Part shown: piece after piece, positions 1-8,705 of the stretch
Layout of the letters: each line of letters starts with the position of its first letter
Position numbering within the stretch: the stretch's first letter is position 1
Source: VRUE01 sp963701265
GTDB taxonomy: Bacteria > Actinomycetota > Thermoleophilia > Solirubrobacterales > 70-9
Length of the DNA stretch: 64,000 bases
Reading direction: 5' to 3'
Assembly: GCA_963701265.1 (NCBI GenBank)
Contig: OY969581.1
Coordinates: forward strand, 1,674,001-1,738,000
Position numbers and translations under genes: made by a program
Notes under the pieces: generated by a model
Databases searched by the model: none
Seen by the model: the letters and a program-made list of their open reading frames with translations, nothing else
Told to the model about the DNA's origin: nothing

Positions 1-396
1 ACCGCAGAGCTGATCGAGCTCGCCGGCAGCGGCAAGCGGCTCGGCCTCTGCCTCGACTCCTGCCACCTCTTCGTCCAGGGCTACGACATCACCGACGAGG
101 AACACCTGAGCGCCGTCGTCGACGAAGCCGACGCCAAGGTCGGCATCGAGCGCCTGCAGTGCCTGCACGTCAACGACGCCGCCGCCCCCCTCGGCTCCTG
201 CCGCGACCGCCACGCCAACCTCGGCAAAGGCGAGATGGGCAAACAGGGCCTGGCCGCCTTCCTCTCAGAGCCCCGCTTCGAGGGCCTGCCGGCGACGCTC
301 GAGACACCGGGACCTGACAAGAAAGGCGCGGACCGCAAGGAAGTCCTGGCGGCGAAGCGCCTGCGCAAAGCGGGGCTCAGGAAGCGCAATCGGTAG
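1..396 (+). CDS. nfo: Endonuclease IV (AP endonuclease), C-terminal part
   Basis: The frame is open from the first base, so the gene is cut by the window edge; the last 131 residues are present. The family repairs abasic sites in DNA with a trinuclear zinc centre in a TIM barrel. Visible signatures are CLDSCHLFVQGYDI near residue 17, then HVNDAAAPLGS followed by DRHANLGKGEMG, and a late LETPGPDKKGAD; these match the metal-ligand motifs of endonuclease IV. The stop codon TAG ends at 396, and its last base is also the first base of a long hairpin element. No downstream gene on this strand follows for 18 kb, so it probably ends its transcription unit. Confidence 0.93.
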   Translation, partial: TAELIELAGSGKRLGLCLDSCHLFVQGYDITDEEHLSAVVDEADAKVGIERLQCLHVNDAAAPLGSCRDRHANLGKGEMGKQGLAAFLSEPRFEGLPATLETPGPDKKGADRKEVLAAKRLRKAGLRKRNR

Positions 397-548
397 GGAC
401 GGCGGTTGGCTCTCGCGGGAATTGATGTCGCACGCGCCCGCTTCGCGAGCGCTTAGCTCCGAGGAAGGAGCGCGGCTTCGCCGCGCAGACACCGGATTGC
501 ATTTCCGCTGCCTTCGGCAACATTCCCGCGAGAGCCAACCGCCGTCCC
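396..548 (-). repeat. Hairpin repeat family 1, copy A
   Basis: Bases 396-422 and 522-548 form a perfect 27-bp inverted repeat. Between them lie 99 nt that include an inner 7-bp hairpin (470-476 with 480-486, loop TTC). Read on the minus strand, the interior matches copy B at 692-784 in several blocks, for example GCCGAAGGC near its start, AAGCCGCGCTC in the middle and GCGCGTGCGACATCA at its end. The outer arms are not the same sequence as in copy B. The element abuts the nfo stop codon. No transposase or open frame belongs to it. Confidence 0.85.
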
Positions 549-586
549 TCTCCAATCCGCTCCGAATCACCAAGCTCAACCGATAC

Positions 587-647
587 GAGCACGGCGCTCC
601 TCAGCCCAGTGGCTCGCTTGAGTGCTTTCGGCTCAGGGCCCGTGCTC
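587..647. other. Gene-free spacer with a third, weaker hairpin
   Basis: The 116 nt between the two family 1 elements hold no convincing gene. An imperfect inverted repeat is present: GAGCACGG at 587-594 pairs with CCGTGCTC at 640-647, with further partial pairing inside (CAGCC with GGCTC). Its sequence is unrelated to the family 1 arms. It could be a transcription end for nfo or for the gene ending at 836, but no T-tract follows on either strand. Confidence 0.4.
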
Positions 648-664
648 CAAGCTCGCTGTCGAGA

Positions 665-811
665 GGGAGCCCGGTGGGTCTCTGGGCGAATGTGGCCGAA
701 GGCCGCCGCTGCACTCGTGCCTCTAGGCGCGGCAAAGCCGCGCTCTTCAATTGTCGCTAAGCGCCGCAGGCGCGTGCGACATCAATTCGCCCAGAGACCC
801 GCCGGGCTCCC
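665..811 (+). repeat. Hairpin repeat family 1, copy B
   Basis: Bases 665-691 and 785-811 form a 27-bp inverted repeat with one mismatch, T675 opposite G801, which would be a G-U pair in plus-strand RNA. The 93-nt interior is homologous to the interior of copy A in the opposite orientation and carries the same inner hairpin (GCGCGGC 727-733, loop AAA, GCCGCGC 737-743). The arms (GGGAGCCCGG...) differ from copy A (GGGACGGCGG...), so the stem is conserved as a structure more than as a sequence. It ends 24 nt from the stop codon of the acyl-CoA dehydrogenase gene. Confidence 0.85.
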
Positions 812-835
812 TTACCTCAGACGCTTGGACCCGGG

Positions 836-2134
836 CTATTTGACGTGAACGCCCGAGATCGAGCGCGAGATGACGAGGCGCTGGATCTCTGAGGTCCCCT
901 CGAAGATCGTGTAAATCTTCGCGTCGCGGTGCATCCGCTCAACCGGGAACTCGCGGGTGTAGCCATTGCCGCCGAGGATCTGGATCGCCCGCTCGGTCGC
1001 CCAGACGGCGACCTCGCCGGCCTTCAGCTTCGACATCGAGCCCTCGGCGTTTTCGAATTTCTGCCCGGTGCGGCCCATCCAGGCGGCGCGCCAGACGAGC
1101 AGGCGGGCGGCGTCGATCTCCAGCTTCATGTCGGCGAGGGTGAAGGCGATCGACTGGTTCTCGATGATCGCGCGGCCGAACTGGGAGCGCTCTTTGGCGT
1201 ACTCGAGCGCGTATTCGTAGGCCGCGCGGGCGATGCCGACAGCCTGGGCACCGACCGTGGGGCGGCTTGCCTCGAAGGTCTGCATTGCTGCCTGCGACTT
1301 GCCCTTCTTGCCTTCGCGCACCCGCGCCAGGCGCTCATCAAGCTTTTCTTTGCCGCCGAGCAGGCAGGAGCCCGGAACGCGGCAGTCGTCGAGATGGACG
1401 TCAGCGGTGTGCGACGCACGCAGGCCGTGCTTCTTGACCTTGGCACCCTGCTCGCAGCCCTTCGTCCCCGGCGGAATCACGAAGGCGGCGTGGCCGCGTG
1501 AGCCGAGCTCGCGGTCGACCGTGGCGATGACGACGTGGACGTCGGCGATGCCGCCGTTGGTCGCCCAGGCCTTCTGGCCGTTGATCACCCACTCGTCGCT
1601 TGCCTCGTCGTACTTGGCGGTGGTGCGGATCGCAGAGACGTCGGAGCCGGCGTCCGGCTCAGAGGCGCAGAAAGCGGCGACTTTGGGGTCCTCGGGACTG
1701 CCGAAACACTGCGGGATCCACTCGCCGATCTGCTCCCCGGTTCCCTGGCCGAAGATCGCAGCGACCGCGAGCGAGGTGCCCATGATCGCCATGCCGATGC
1801 CGGCGTCGCCCCAGAAGAGCTCCTCGTTGGCGATCGGCAGCGTCAGGCCGGTGGGGTCGGCGAAGAACTGGCCCAGCGCTTCAAAGCTGTAAAGGCCGAT
1901 CTTGGCGGCCTCCTGGATCACCGGCCAGGGGGTCTCCTCGCGCTCGTCCCATTCCTCCGCAGCGGGACGGACGACGCCCTCGGCGAAGCCGTGCACCCAC
2001 TCGCGGATGTCCTTCTGGTCCTGGTTCAGCTCGAGGGTGAACTGGGGCCCCTCGCTGGGATTGCCGTCACCGCCCGCTGCCTCAGTCATCAAGCTCTCTT
2101 TCTCTGCCTCTGCCACTGCCGCTGTATCGCTCAT
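836..2134 (-). CDS. Acyl-CoA dehydrogenase
   Basis: The 432-residue protein is a full-length flavoprotein of the acyl-CoA dehydrogenase family, which desaturates acyl-CoA at the alpha-beta position and passes electrons to ETF. The FAD/substrate motif AFCASEPDAGSDVS lies near residue 154, a conserved ERSQFGR near the start of the C-terminal helical domain, QILGGNGYTREFP after it, and the catalytic Glu of FEGTSEIQ near residue 412. The N-terminus carries about 30 extra low-complexity residues before the family begins. The exact chain-length or branched substrate cannot be told. TACGAT lies 8 nt before the ATG and may be a -10 box. The upstream Cys-rich gene ends 41 nt away. Confidence 0.93.
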   Translation of the reverse strand: MSDTAAVAEAEKESLMTEAAGGDGNPSEGPQFTLELNQDQKDIREWVHGFAEGVVRPAAEEWDEREETPWPVIQEAAKIGLYSFEALGQFFADPTGLTLPIANEELFWGDAGIGMAIMGTSLAVAAIFGQGTGEQIGEWIPQCFGSPEDPKVAAFCASEPDAGSDVSAIRTTAKYDEASDEWVINGQKAWATNGGIADVHVVIATVDRELGSRGHAAFVIPPGTKGCEQGAKVKKHGLRASHTADVHLDDCRVPGSCLLGGKEKLDERLARVREGKKGKSQAAMQTFEASRPTVGAQAVGIARAAYEYALEYAKERSQFGRAIIENQSIAFTLADMKLEIDAARLLVWRAAWMGRTGQKFENAEGSMSKLKAGEVAVWATERAIQILGGNGYTREFPVERMHRDAKIYTIFEGTSEIQRLVISRSISGVHVK

Positions 2135-2175
2135 GGCGCGGGATCGTACACGGAACGGTGTCGGATCCGCGCCGC

Positions 2176-2550
2176 TCAGACGTCGCGCAGATCGAAGGCC
2201 TTGATCGCCTCCGGACTGCTGTCGGAGCAGTCGAAGAAGCGGCGATTGACGCAGTCGTAGGAGTCGCCCTCGCCCTCATAGGCCTGCTCCACCGAGAACT
2301 GGCAGTGCGGCAGCGCCTCCCCGGTCATCTTCACCCCGCCGAAGCCACCCGGCTGCAGGACCGCATCGAGCTCGACCTTGGCGGCGAAGACGTCCTGCAT
2401 GCAGCCGACGTACTGGCTGCCGCTCAACATATCGACGAAGGAGTAGAGGAAGCGGCAACGCATTTCGACGCAACCGCGCGGCTCGACCATCTTGTCGCAG
2501 AAGGAGCGGCACTGGCGGCACTCACCCGTCTTCTCACGAGTTGCTGGCAT
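2176..2550 (-). CDS. Conserved Cys-rich protein of unknown function
   Basis: A 124-residue soluble protein with an N-terminal cysteine cluster: CRQC at 11-14, then Cys18, Cys27 and Cys32, and further single cysteines (CMQD, HCQF, YDCV, DCSD) spread to the C-terminus. Such a pattern fits a zinc site or an iron-sulfur cluster, but which one is not shown. I recall similar proteins in related actinobacteria but know no function. The opposite strand is also open here; the minus frame is preferred because of the regular Cys pattern and because TAGACT stands exactly 6 nt before its ATG, as in four other genes of this window. No signal peptide or membrane segment is seen. Confidence 0.75.
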   Translation of the reverse strand: MPATREKTGECRQCRSFCDKMVEPRGCVEMRCRFLYSFVDMLSGSQYVGCMQDVFAAKVELDAVLQPGGFGGVKMTGEALPHCQFSVEQAYEGEGDSYDCVNRRFFDCSDSSPEAIKAFDLRDV

Positions 2551-2556
2551 GAATGA

Positions 2557-2562
2557 AGTCTA
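2557..2562 (-). promoter_or_regulatory. Candidate leaderless -10 box for the Cys-rich gene
   Basis: TAGACT on the minus strand, 6 nt before the ATG at 2550. A -35-like TTGGTT lies 18 nt upstream. With a start site about 7 nt downstream of the box the mRNA would begin at or next to the ATG. Confidence 0.6.
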
Positions 2563-2598
2563 CGGAGGCGGGGACCCGAAAACCAAGGCCTGCCCTGG

Positions 2599-5500
2599 CT
2601 AAGCAGCCAGGGCAGCTGAGCCCAGCAGGTGGTCGAGCTCGCTGCGCAGGCGGCCCGAGGGGCGCACTCGGTATCCCTCGCCGAGCAGGAAACGCCTCGG
2701 CTCGGCAGTGCTGCTGCTGCGGATAGCGAGGTGGACCTCTGCCTCTCCCTTGTGGTGTTCGAGCACGGCCTTCAGTTCATCGACCATGGCGAGGGTGAGC
2801 ATGGCCGCCTCGATCTCGACCTCGAAGGGACCGGAAGGCGCACTGGCCACTGCCGGCGCGGCGGCGATTTCGGCCGCGTCCGGTTCGAAGCGCTCGGCCT
2901 CCTGCACCACCAGCTTGGTCTCGCCGCGGTCCTTGTGGTCGAGGCGGCCGCGGACGACGACGATCGCGTCGGGTTCGATCACGGCGGCGCTCTGGGACTC
3001 ATCGGCCTTGAAGACCAGCATCTCGACCTGCCCCTCGACGTCGTCGAGGGTGGCGAACATCATCTGATTGCCGCTCTTGGTGCGGATCTTCTTGCACTCG
3101 GTGACGATGCCGCCGACGGTCACCCAGGAACCGTCCTGCTTGTTGGTCAGGTCGGCGATGCTGCAATCGACCCTGGCCCGCAGCGCCCCGCGCACCTCGG
3201 TCAACGGGTGCTCGGAGAGGTACGTCCCCAGCGTCTCCTTCTCCATCGCCAGCAGCTCGGCGCGCTCGAACTCGGCGGCGGAGATCGGCGGGCGGTGGTG
3301 GGCCTGGGTGGCGTGGGCGCCGGCGCCCGTCTCCTCGCCGAAGTCGAAGATCGAGCCCTGGCCAAGCTGCGCATCCTCCTGCGCCTTCTGACCGGCGGAC
3401 TGAGCGGCCGGCAGGGCCTCGAGCATGCCCCTGCGCGTGGCCTCGGTGGAATCGAGGGCACCGCACTTGACCAGGCATTCGATCGCGCGTTTGTTCACCG
3501 CGCGTGAATCGACGCGCTCGCAAAAGTCCCAAATCGAGGCGATCGGGGCATCCTCGCGCGCGCGCAGGATCGCCTCGACCGCGGCGTGACCGACGTTCTT
3601 GACCGCGTCGAGCCCGAAGCGGATCGCCTTCTCGGAGACGACGAAGCTGTGGTCGGAGGAGTTGACGTCGGGCGGCAGCACGTCAATTCCCATCTCCTCG
3701 CAGCGGTTGACGAAGAACGGCACCTTGTCCTTGGTGTTCATCACCGAGGAGATCACCGCGGCCATGTACTCGGCCGGGTAGTTGGCCTTGAGATAGGCGG
3801 TGCGGTAGGAGATCAGCCCGTAGCAGGCGGCGTGGGACTTGTTGAAGGAGTAGTCGGCGGCGGCTTCGTTCAGTTTCCAGAGGTCTTTGGCGACGTTGGG
3901 GGCGGTGTTCGATTCCGCCAGCCCCTGCATGAATTTGTCCTTCATCGTCGCCATCAGCTCGCGCTTCTTCTTGCCGATCGCCTTGCGCAGGTCATCCGCC
4001 TCGGCACCGGAGAAGCCGGCCATCTCGCGGGCGATCGCCATCAACTGCTCCTGGTAGACGACGCAGCCGTGGGTCTCCTCGGTGATCGCGCGCAGGCGCG
4101 GGTCCGGGTAGCGCACCGTCGAGGGGTCCTTCTTGCCCTTGGCGTAGGCGGGGATGTAGGCCATCGCGCCGGGCCGGTAGAGGGCGCCGAGCGCGACCAG
4201 GTCGGCGAACTCGGTCGGCCCGACCTTGCGCAGGGCGTCGCGCATCCCCTCCGACTCGAACTGGAAGACACCGGTCGAGTCGCCGCGGGCGAGCATTTCG
4301 TAGGTCTTGGCGTCGTCGATCGGGATCGCTTCCATGTCGACCTCCTCGCCGCGCGAGCGGCGGATGATGTCGATCGCGTCCTCGATCACGTCGAGGTTGC
4401 GGAGGCCGAGGAAGTCCATCTTCAGCAGGCCGATTTCCTCGATCGGCCCCATCGAGTACTGGGTCACGATCTTGTACTGGCGCTCGGCCTTGCCGCTGCC
4501 GTTGGCGGGCGCCGGAGCGGTCTTGTCCTCGGCCAGCTGCAGCGGCACCACTTCCTGCAGCGGGCGGTCGGCGATCACCACCGCGGCGGCGTGGATCGAG
4601 TTGTTGCGGATGATCCCCTCGAGGCCCTGGGCGACGTCGATGATCCGTTTCGCGTCGGGCTCGGCGTCGTAGGTCTTCTTCAGCTCCTGGCCCGCCTTGA
4701 GGCATTCCTCGAAGGATGGGCTGCGGCCCATGATCGGCTCCGGAATCTGCTTTGCCAGGCGGTCGCCGGTGCCGTAATCGAAGCCGAGCACACGGGCGGC
4801 GTCGCGGGTGGCGGCGCGCGGCGCCATCTTGCCGAAGGTGATGATCTGGGCGACCGATTCGCGGCCGTACTTGTCGGCGACGTAGCGGATCATCCGCTCG
4901 CGGCCGCGGACCGAGAAGTCGATGTCGATATCGGGCATCGACTTGCGCCCGGGGTTGAGGAAGCGCTCGAAGAGCAGGTCTTCGGCGAGCGGGTCGATGT
5001 CGGTGATCGTCAGCGCGTAGGCGACGATCGAGCCCGCCGCCGAGCCGCGACCCGGGCCAACCGCGATGCCGTTGTCCTTCGCGTATCGCACGAAGTCCCA
5101 GACGATCAGGAAGTAGGACGGGAAGCCCATCTCTTCGATCACCCCGAGCTCGAACTCCATCCGCTCGACCGCCTCGGCCGGCAGCGGGTCGCCGTAGCGC
5201 GCCCGCAGTCCCTCTTCGGCGACGCGGCGCAGCATTGCCTCCGGCTCCTCGCCGTCGGCCGTCGGGTAGCGCGGCAGCAGCAGCTTGCCGAGCTCGATGT
5301 CGATGTTGCAGCGCTCGGCGATCTCCAGCGTGGTCGGCACCGCCTCCGGCCACTCGGCGAAGGAGGCCGCCATTTCCTCGGAGTCCTTGAGGTAGAACTC
5401 GTTGGTGTCGAAGCTCATCTTCGGCGCTTCCAGGGTCGACTTGGTCTGCACGCAGAGCAGCGCCGCGTGGTCTTCAAAGTCCTCGCGCCGCAGGTAGTGG

Positions 5501-6126
5501 ACGTCGGCGGTGCCGACCAGCGGCCGGCCGAGCTCGCGGGCGTAGCGGACGATGCCCTCATTGGCCTTGTCCTGCTCGGGGATACCGTTCTTCTGCACCT
5601 CGAAGTAGACCTGCTCGGGACCGAAGGCCTGGATCAGGTCGTCGAGGTGGGCGCGGGCGTCGTCGGGGCGCTCCTCGATCAGGCGGCGGCAGAAGCGCGA
5701 CTGCAGGCAGCCGGTGAGCACGATCACGCCCTCCGCATGCGCGGCCAGCATCTCCATGTCGACGTTGGCCTTGCCGCGCGAGAAGCCTTCGAGGAAGCCG
5801 GCCGAGGTGAGCTTGACCAGGTTGGCCAGGCCGGTGTCATTTTCGGCCAGCAGCGTCAGGTGGTTGCGCTCGTACTTCGGCTTCTCCTTGATCGTCTTGA
5901 CGTCATCGACGAAGTAGGCCTCGAAACCGGCGATCGGCTTGATCCCGTGCTTCTTGCAGGCCTTGTAGAGATCGACGGCGCCGTTCATCACACCGTGGTC
6001 GGTCAAGCCGAGAGCGGGCTGGCCCATTTCGGCAGCCCGAGCCGCCATCGCGTCGATCTTGCAGGCGCCATCGAGCAGCGAGTACTCGCTGTGGGCATGC
6101 AGGTGGACGGCGGGTGGACTACTCAC
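2599..6126 (-). CDS. dnaE: DNA polymerase III alpha subunit
   Basis: The 1175-residue protein is the replicative DNA polymerase alpha subunit of the DnaE1 type. In order: an N-terminal PHP domain (HLHAHSEYSLLDG from residue 8, LTDHG), the palm with the catalytic PDIDIDF near residue 400 and the surrounding GPGRGSAAGS, the fingers and beta-clamp binding region, and a C-terminal OB fold (WVTVGGIVTECKKIRT) followed by a tail. Length is usual for the family. The start is GTG (SSPPAVHLHAH). A 97-nt gap separates it from the Rpf-like gene upstream and 48 nt from the Cys-rich gene downstream. Long open frames on the opposite strand are antisense shadows. Confidence 0.98.
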   Translation of the reverse strand: MSSPPAVHLHAHSEYSLLDGACKIDAMAARAAEMGQPALGLTDHGVMNGAVDLYKACKKHGIKPIAGFEAYFVDDVKTIKEKPKYERNHLTLLAENDTGLANLVKLTSAGFLEGFSRGKANVDMEMLAAHAEGVIVLTGCLQSRFCRRLIEERPDDARAHLDDLIQAFGPEQVYFEVQKNGIPEQDKANEGIVRYARELGRPLVGTADVHYLRREDFEDHAALLCVQTKSTLEAPKMSFDTNEFYLKDSEEMAASFAEWPEAVPTTLEIAERCNIDIELGKLLLPRYPTADGEEPEAMLRRVAEEGLRARYGDPLPAEAVERMEFELGVIEEMGFPSYFLIVWDFVRYAKDNGIAVGPGRGSAAGSIVAYALTITDIDPLAEDLLFERFLNPGRKSMPDIDIDFSVRGRERMIRYVADKYGRESVAQIITFGKMAPRAATRDAARVLGFDYGTGDRLAKQIPEPIMGRSPSFEECLKAGQELKKTYDAEPDAKRIIDVAQGLEGIIRNNSIHAAAVVIADRPLQEVVPLQLAEDKTAPAPANGSGKAERQYKIVTQYSMGPIEEIGLLKMDFLGLRNLDVIEDAIDIIRRSRGEEVDMEAIPIDDAKTYEMLARGDSTGVFQFESEGMRDALRKVGPTEFADLVALGALYRPGAMAYIPAYAKGKKDPSTVRYPDPRLRAITEETHGCVVYQEQLMAIAREMAGFSGAEADDLRKAIGKKKRELMATMKDKFMQGLAESNTAPNVAKDLWKLNEAAADYSFNKSHAACYGLISYRTAYLKANYPAEYMAAVISSVMNTKDKVPFFVNRCEEMGIDVLPPDVNSSDHSFVVSEKAIRFGLDAVKNVGHAAVEAILRAREDAPIASIWDFCERVDSRAVNKRAIECLVKCGALDSTEATRRGMLEALPAAQSAGQKAQEDAQLGQGSIFDFGEETGAGAHATQAHHRPPISAAEFERAELLAMEKETLGTYLSEHPLTEVRGALRARVDCSIADLTNKQDGSWVTVGGIVTECKKIRTKSGNQMMFATLDDVEGQVEMLVFKADESQSAAVIEPDAIVVVRGRLDHKDRGETKLVVQEAERFEPDAAEIAAAPAVASAPSGPFEVEIEAAMLTLAMVDELKAVLEHHKGEAEVHLAIRSSSTAEPRRFLLGEGYRVRPSGRLRSELDHLLGSAALAA

Positions 6127-6223
6127 GATCGGTGGCCGATCATGCCAATCACTTCAGATGGAGCGGGGCGCCTTTGGGCGTCTTCCGCGCACCTTCCGCG
6201 ACTATTTGCCCCGGGCTCTGCGC

Positions 6224-7258
6224 TTAGCCGCAGACCCAGGCGCTGGAGCCCGAGTCGGCCCAGATTTCCGCGGCGATCTTGTCCTGTTCTGCCTTCGGGG
6301 CATTCTGGGGCTCACCACTGCCACCGTAGAGCTCCCAGGTCGAGGGAAGAATCTGGTAAGCGCCGCCGGCTCCGCTGGACGGATTGAGAGCGCTGTAATT
6401 GCCGCCCGACTCGCACATCACGATGTAGGCCGGGATCGAGTAGGGGCCGCCCAGCCAGCGTTCGACTTCGGTTTCGGCTTCTGCGGAGCTGATCCGTTCC
6501 GCTTCGGCGGCCTTGGCTGCCTCGATGTCGTTGACCCAGCTGCCGATCTTGGTCTTCAGGCTCGCCAACGCGGCGGAGCGGGCAGCGGCAACGGCGTCCA
6601 AGTGTGATGCGGCCGCCTCGGCGGACTCACGCACGCCCGCCACTTCAGTGCGTGCCGCAGCTAGGCGTTCGTTGTAGGAGTCGACGCGGGCTTTGAGCGC
6701 GGCGACCCGGTCGAGGGCGGCGGCGACGGTGCGACGGACCTGGGCCACACGGGCGGCCAGATCGGAGTCGGACTGCTGGATCCGCTCCAGGTATTCGCTG
6801 CGGGTCGCCAGTTCATCGATGCTGTCGGCGGCGAGGATGATGCTGGCAGTGCTGGGCGAGCCGCTCTCGTAGATCGCTACGAGCCGAGTGGCAAGGGCGG
6901 CCCGAGCTCGGTGCAGGCGTCGTTTTTCGGCCAGCAGTCGGCGCTTGGTCTGCTGCACTTCGCCGGCCAGCCTGGATGCCTTTTCTTCGCCCGTTGCCAG
7001 CAGCGTGGTGAGCTTCTTCTCGCGGGCACTGGCCGCAGCGGCTTCCTGTTCCGCCGAGGCAAGTTCTCCCTGGGCAGCCTGTAGCTGACCGGCGAGCGAG
7101 CCGGCTTCGTCGCGACCGGCGGCAACCTTCTGCTGCAGGGCCGAGATATCGGTCGCCGGGGCAGGCGCAGCCGCGAGCGCGGTCGGCGCCAGCAGTACGG
7201 AGAGGAAGGCAGCTAGAAGCGCATGGCTTCCCGCCTTTGTCGCGAGCGATCGCGCCAC
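6224..7258 (-). CDS. Secreted Rpf-like transglycosylase with coiled coil
   Basis: The 344-residue protein has a signal peptide (about residues 1-30, ending LAA), a long Glu/Ala/Arg coiled coil from about 35 to 240 as in CwlO/RipA-type wall hydrolases, and a C-terminal domain of about 75 residues resembling resuscitation-promoting factor. The latter shows MCESGGNYSALN with the catalytic Glu, GGAYQILPSTWELYGG, and a closing WVCG whose Cys may pair with that of MCESGG. The likely role is cleavage of peptidoglycan glycan strands outside the cell during growth or division. The start is GTG at 7258, 17 nt after the stop of the 51-residue gene, so it may be the last gene of the arg transcription unit. 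Confidence 0.85.
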   Translation of the reverse strand: MARSLATKAGSHALLAAFLSVLLAPTALAAAPAPATDISALQQKVAAGRDEAGSLAGQLQAAQGELASAEQEAAAASAREKKLTTLLATGEEKASRLAGEVQQTKRRLLAEKRRLHRARAALATRLVAIYESGSPSTASIILAADSIDELATRSEYLERIQQSDSDLAARVAQVRRTVAAALDRVAALKARVDSYNERLAAARTEVAGVRESAEAAASHLDAVAAARSAALASLKTKIGSWVNDIEAAKAAEAERISSAEAETEVERWLGGPYSIPAYIVMCESGGNYSALNPSSGAGGAYQILPSTWELYGGSGEPQNAPKAEQDKIAAEIWADSGSSAWVCG

Positions 7259-7275
7259 GAAGCTATCGAGGCTAG

Positions 7276-7431
7276 CTAGCCCTCGGGCACGTTGCGGCTC
7301 GCGGCATAGGCCGCAATCGCCAATGCAAGCGCGGAGACTCCGATGCCAATGCGGATCTGACGCCGGTAGCGGCGCCGCACGTACTTGACCGCGAAGCGGA
7401 TTGCCGCCTTGCCGAGCTTGTCGTAGGCCAT
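7276..7431 (-). CDS. 51-residue membrane microprotein after argG
   Basis: ATG at 7431 lies 2 nt after the argG stop codon, and GGAG within the last argG codons serves as ribosome binding site (AAGGAGTAGCGATG). The peptide starts MAYDKLGKAAIRFAVKYVRR, continues with a very basic stretch, and then has one hydrophobic helix (IGIGVSALALAIAAYAA) and a short polar end. The positive-inside rule places the N-terminus in the cytosol. Tight coupling to argG and good codon use argue that it is a real gene. I know no function; it is too short for most annotation cut-offs. Confidence 0.7.
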   Translation of the reverse strand: MAYDKLGKAAIRFAVKYVRRRYRRQIRIGIGVSALALAIAAYAASRNVPEG

Positions 7432-7433
7432 CG

Positions 7434-8705
7434 CTACTCCTTCTCTCCGCGCTGGCGAATCCGGTGCGCCATCCGCGACTGCAGCGACCAGAGCTCGATG
7501 AAGCCCGGTGAAGCTGTCTGCGAGAAAAGGCCGCCGGATTGGTCGAAGGAAGCCAGGTCAGCGTCGTAGACGGCGTTGGGCGAGGAGCGCGTTACCACCC
7601 GGACGCTGCCCTTGAAGAGCTTGAGCCCGATCGTGCCGGTGACCTGGGCGTTGACCGCGTCCATGTAGGCGTCGAGGTCGCTGCGCAGCGGCTCCCACCA
7701 GAGCCCGGCGTAGACAAGGTAGGCCCACTTTTGATCCAAGCTCGGCTTGAACTGGTTCTGGTGGATCGTGCCAACCAGCTTCTCCAGCTCCTGATGGGCG
7801 GGCAGCAGGATCGCCGCGGCCGGCACCTCGTAGATGTCGCGCACCTTGAGCCCGACGATGCGGTCCTCGATGTGGTCGACGATGCCGACGCCGTGACGGC
7901 AACCGACCTCGGCAACGCGTTCGAGCAGCGCCACCGGCTCCAGACGCTCGCCGTTGAAGGCGACCGGGATGCCGGCCTCGAACTCGACCGTCACCGTCTC
8001 GGCCTCCTCGGGCGCCTCCTCGGGCCGGGTGACCAGCTGAAAGACATCGTCCTCGGGCGCGTGGTCGAGGTCCTCGATCCAACGCCCCTCCGAGGAGCGG
8101 CCCCAGAGGTTGTCGTCGATCGAGTAGGGCGCCACCTCGGTACCGCCCTTGACCGGGATGCCGTGCTCGCGGGCATAGGCGATCTCCTCCTCGCGACCCA
8201 TCTGCCAGGAGCGCACCGGGGCGATCGTCTTCAGCTCCGGCGCCAGCGTCGCCACCGTGGCCTCGATCCGCACCTGGTCGTTGCCCTTGCCGGTGCAACC
8301 GTGGGCGATCGTGTCGCAGCCGCTGCGCCGCGCGTAGTCGACCGCCAGCTTGGCGATCAGCGGCCGGCCGAGGGCGGTGAAGAGCGGGTAGCCGCCGCCG
8401 TAGAGCGCGTTGGCCTTGATCGCCGGCAGGATGTACTCAGCAGCGAACTCCTCGCGGGCGTCGACGACGTGGCACTCCAGCGCGCCGAGCCGCTTCGCCT
8501 TGTCCTCGATCACGGCGTAGTCCTCACCCGGCTGACCGAGGTTGACGGTCAGGCAGACGACCTCCGCCTCGTAGGAGTCCTGGATCCACTTCAGCATCAC
8601 GCTGGTGTCCAGTCCGCCCGAGTAGAGCAGTAGGACGCGGCGCACCTCGGCGGGATCGGCCTCGTAGGAGGCCGTGCGAACGTCTGCGGGCGATTCGGGT
8701 GCCAC
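7434..8705 (-). CDS. argG: Argininosuccinate synthase
   Basis: The 423-residue enzyme joins citrulline and aspartate using ATP, the penultimate step of arginine synthesis. The ATP-binding loop SGGLDTS is at 29-35, and GCTGKGNDQ, YSIDDNLWGRS and the late SGGLFSQTA are present. The start is GTG at 8705, overlapping the stop of the preceding gene as TAGTG; this gives about 20 residues before the usual beginning, and translational coupling supports it. It is the last biosynthetic gene of the pheST-arg run. No argF or argH is seen nearby, so the remaining steps are encoded elsewhere. Confidence 0.97.
   Translation of the reverse strand: MAPESPADVRTASYEADPAEVRRVLLLYSGGLDTSVMLKWIQDSYEAEVVCLTVNLGQPGEDYAVIEDKAKRLGALECHVVDAREEFAAEYILPAIKANALYGGGYPLFTALGRPLIAKLAVDYARRSGCDTIAHGCTGKGNDQVRIEATVATLAPELKTIAPVRSWQMGREEEIAYAREHGIPVKGGTEVAPYSIDDNLWGRSSEGRWIEDLDHAPEDDVFQLVTRPEEAPEEAETVTVEFEAGIPVAFNGERLEPVALLERVAEVGCRHGVGIVDHIEDRIVGLKVRDIYEVPAAAILLPAHQELEKLVGTIHQNQFKPSLDQKWAYLVYAGLWWEPLRSDLDAYMDAVNAQVTGTIGLKLFKGSVRVVTRSSPNAVYDADLASFDQSGGLFSQTASPGFIELWSLQSRMAHRIRQRGEKE

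Noticed and set aside
396..811. Family 1 elements as insertion sequence ends or a MITE
   Set aside because: No transposase, no visible target duplication, and the arms differ between copies whereas transposon ends would be conserved.
422..848. Small plus-strand frames between nfo and the acyl-CoA dehydrogenase
   Set aside because: They run through the stems and loops of the two hairpin elements and have Arg/Ser/Pro-rich translations without similarity to proteins.
3586..6387. Very long plus-strand open frame (over 900 codons) opposite dnaE
   Set aside because: It mirrors the codon periodicity of dnaE in high-GC DNA, its translation is Asp/Val/Leu/Gly/Arg low complexity with no domain, and dnaE is certain.
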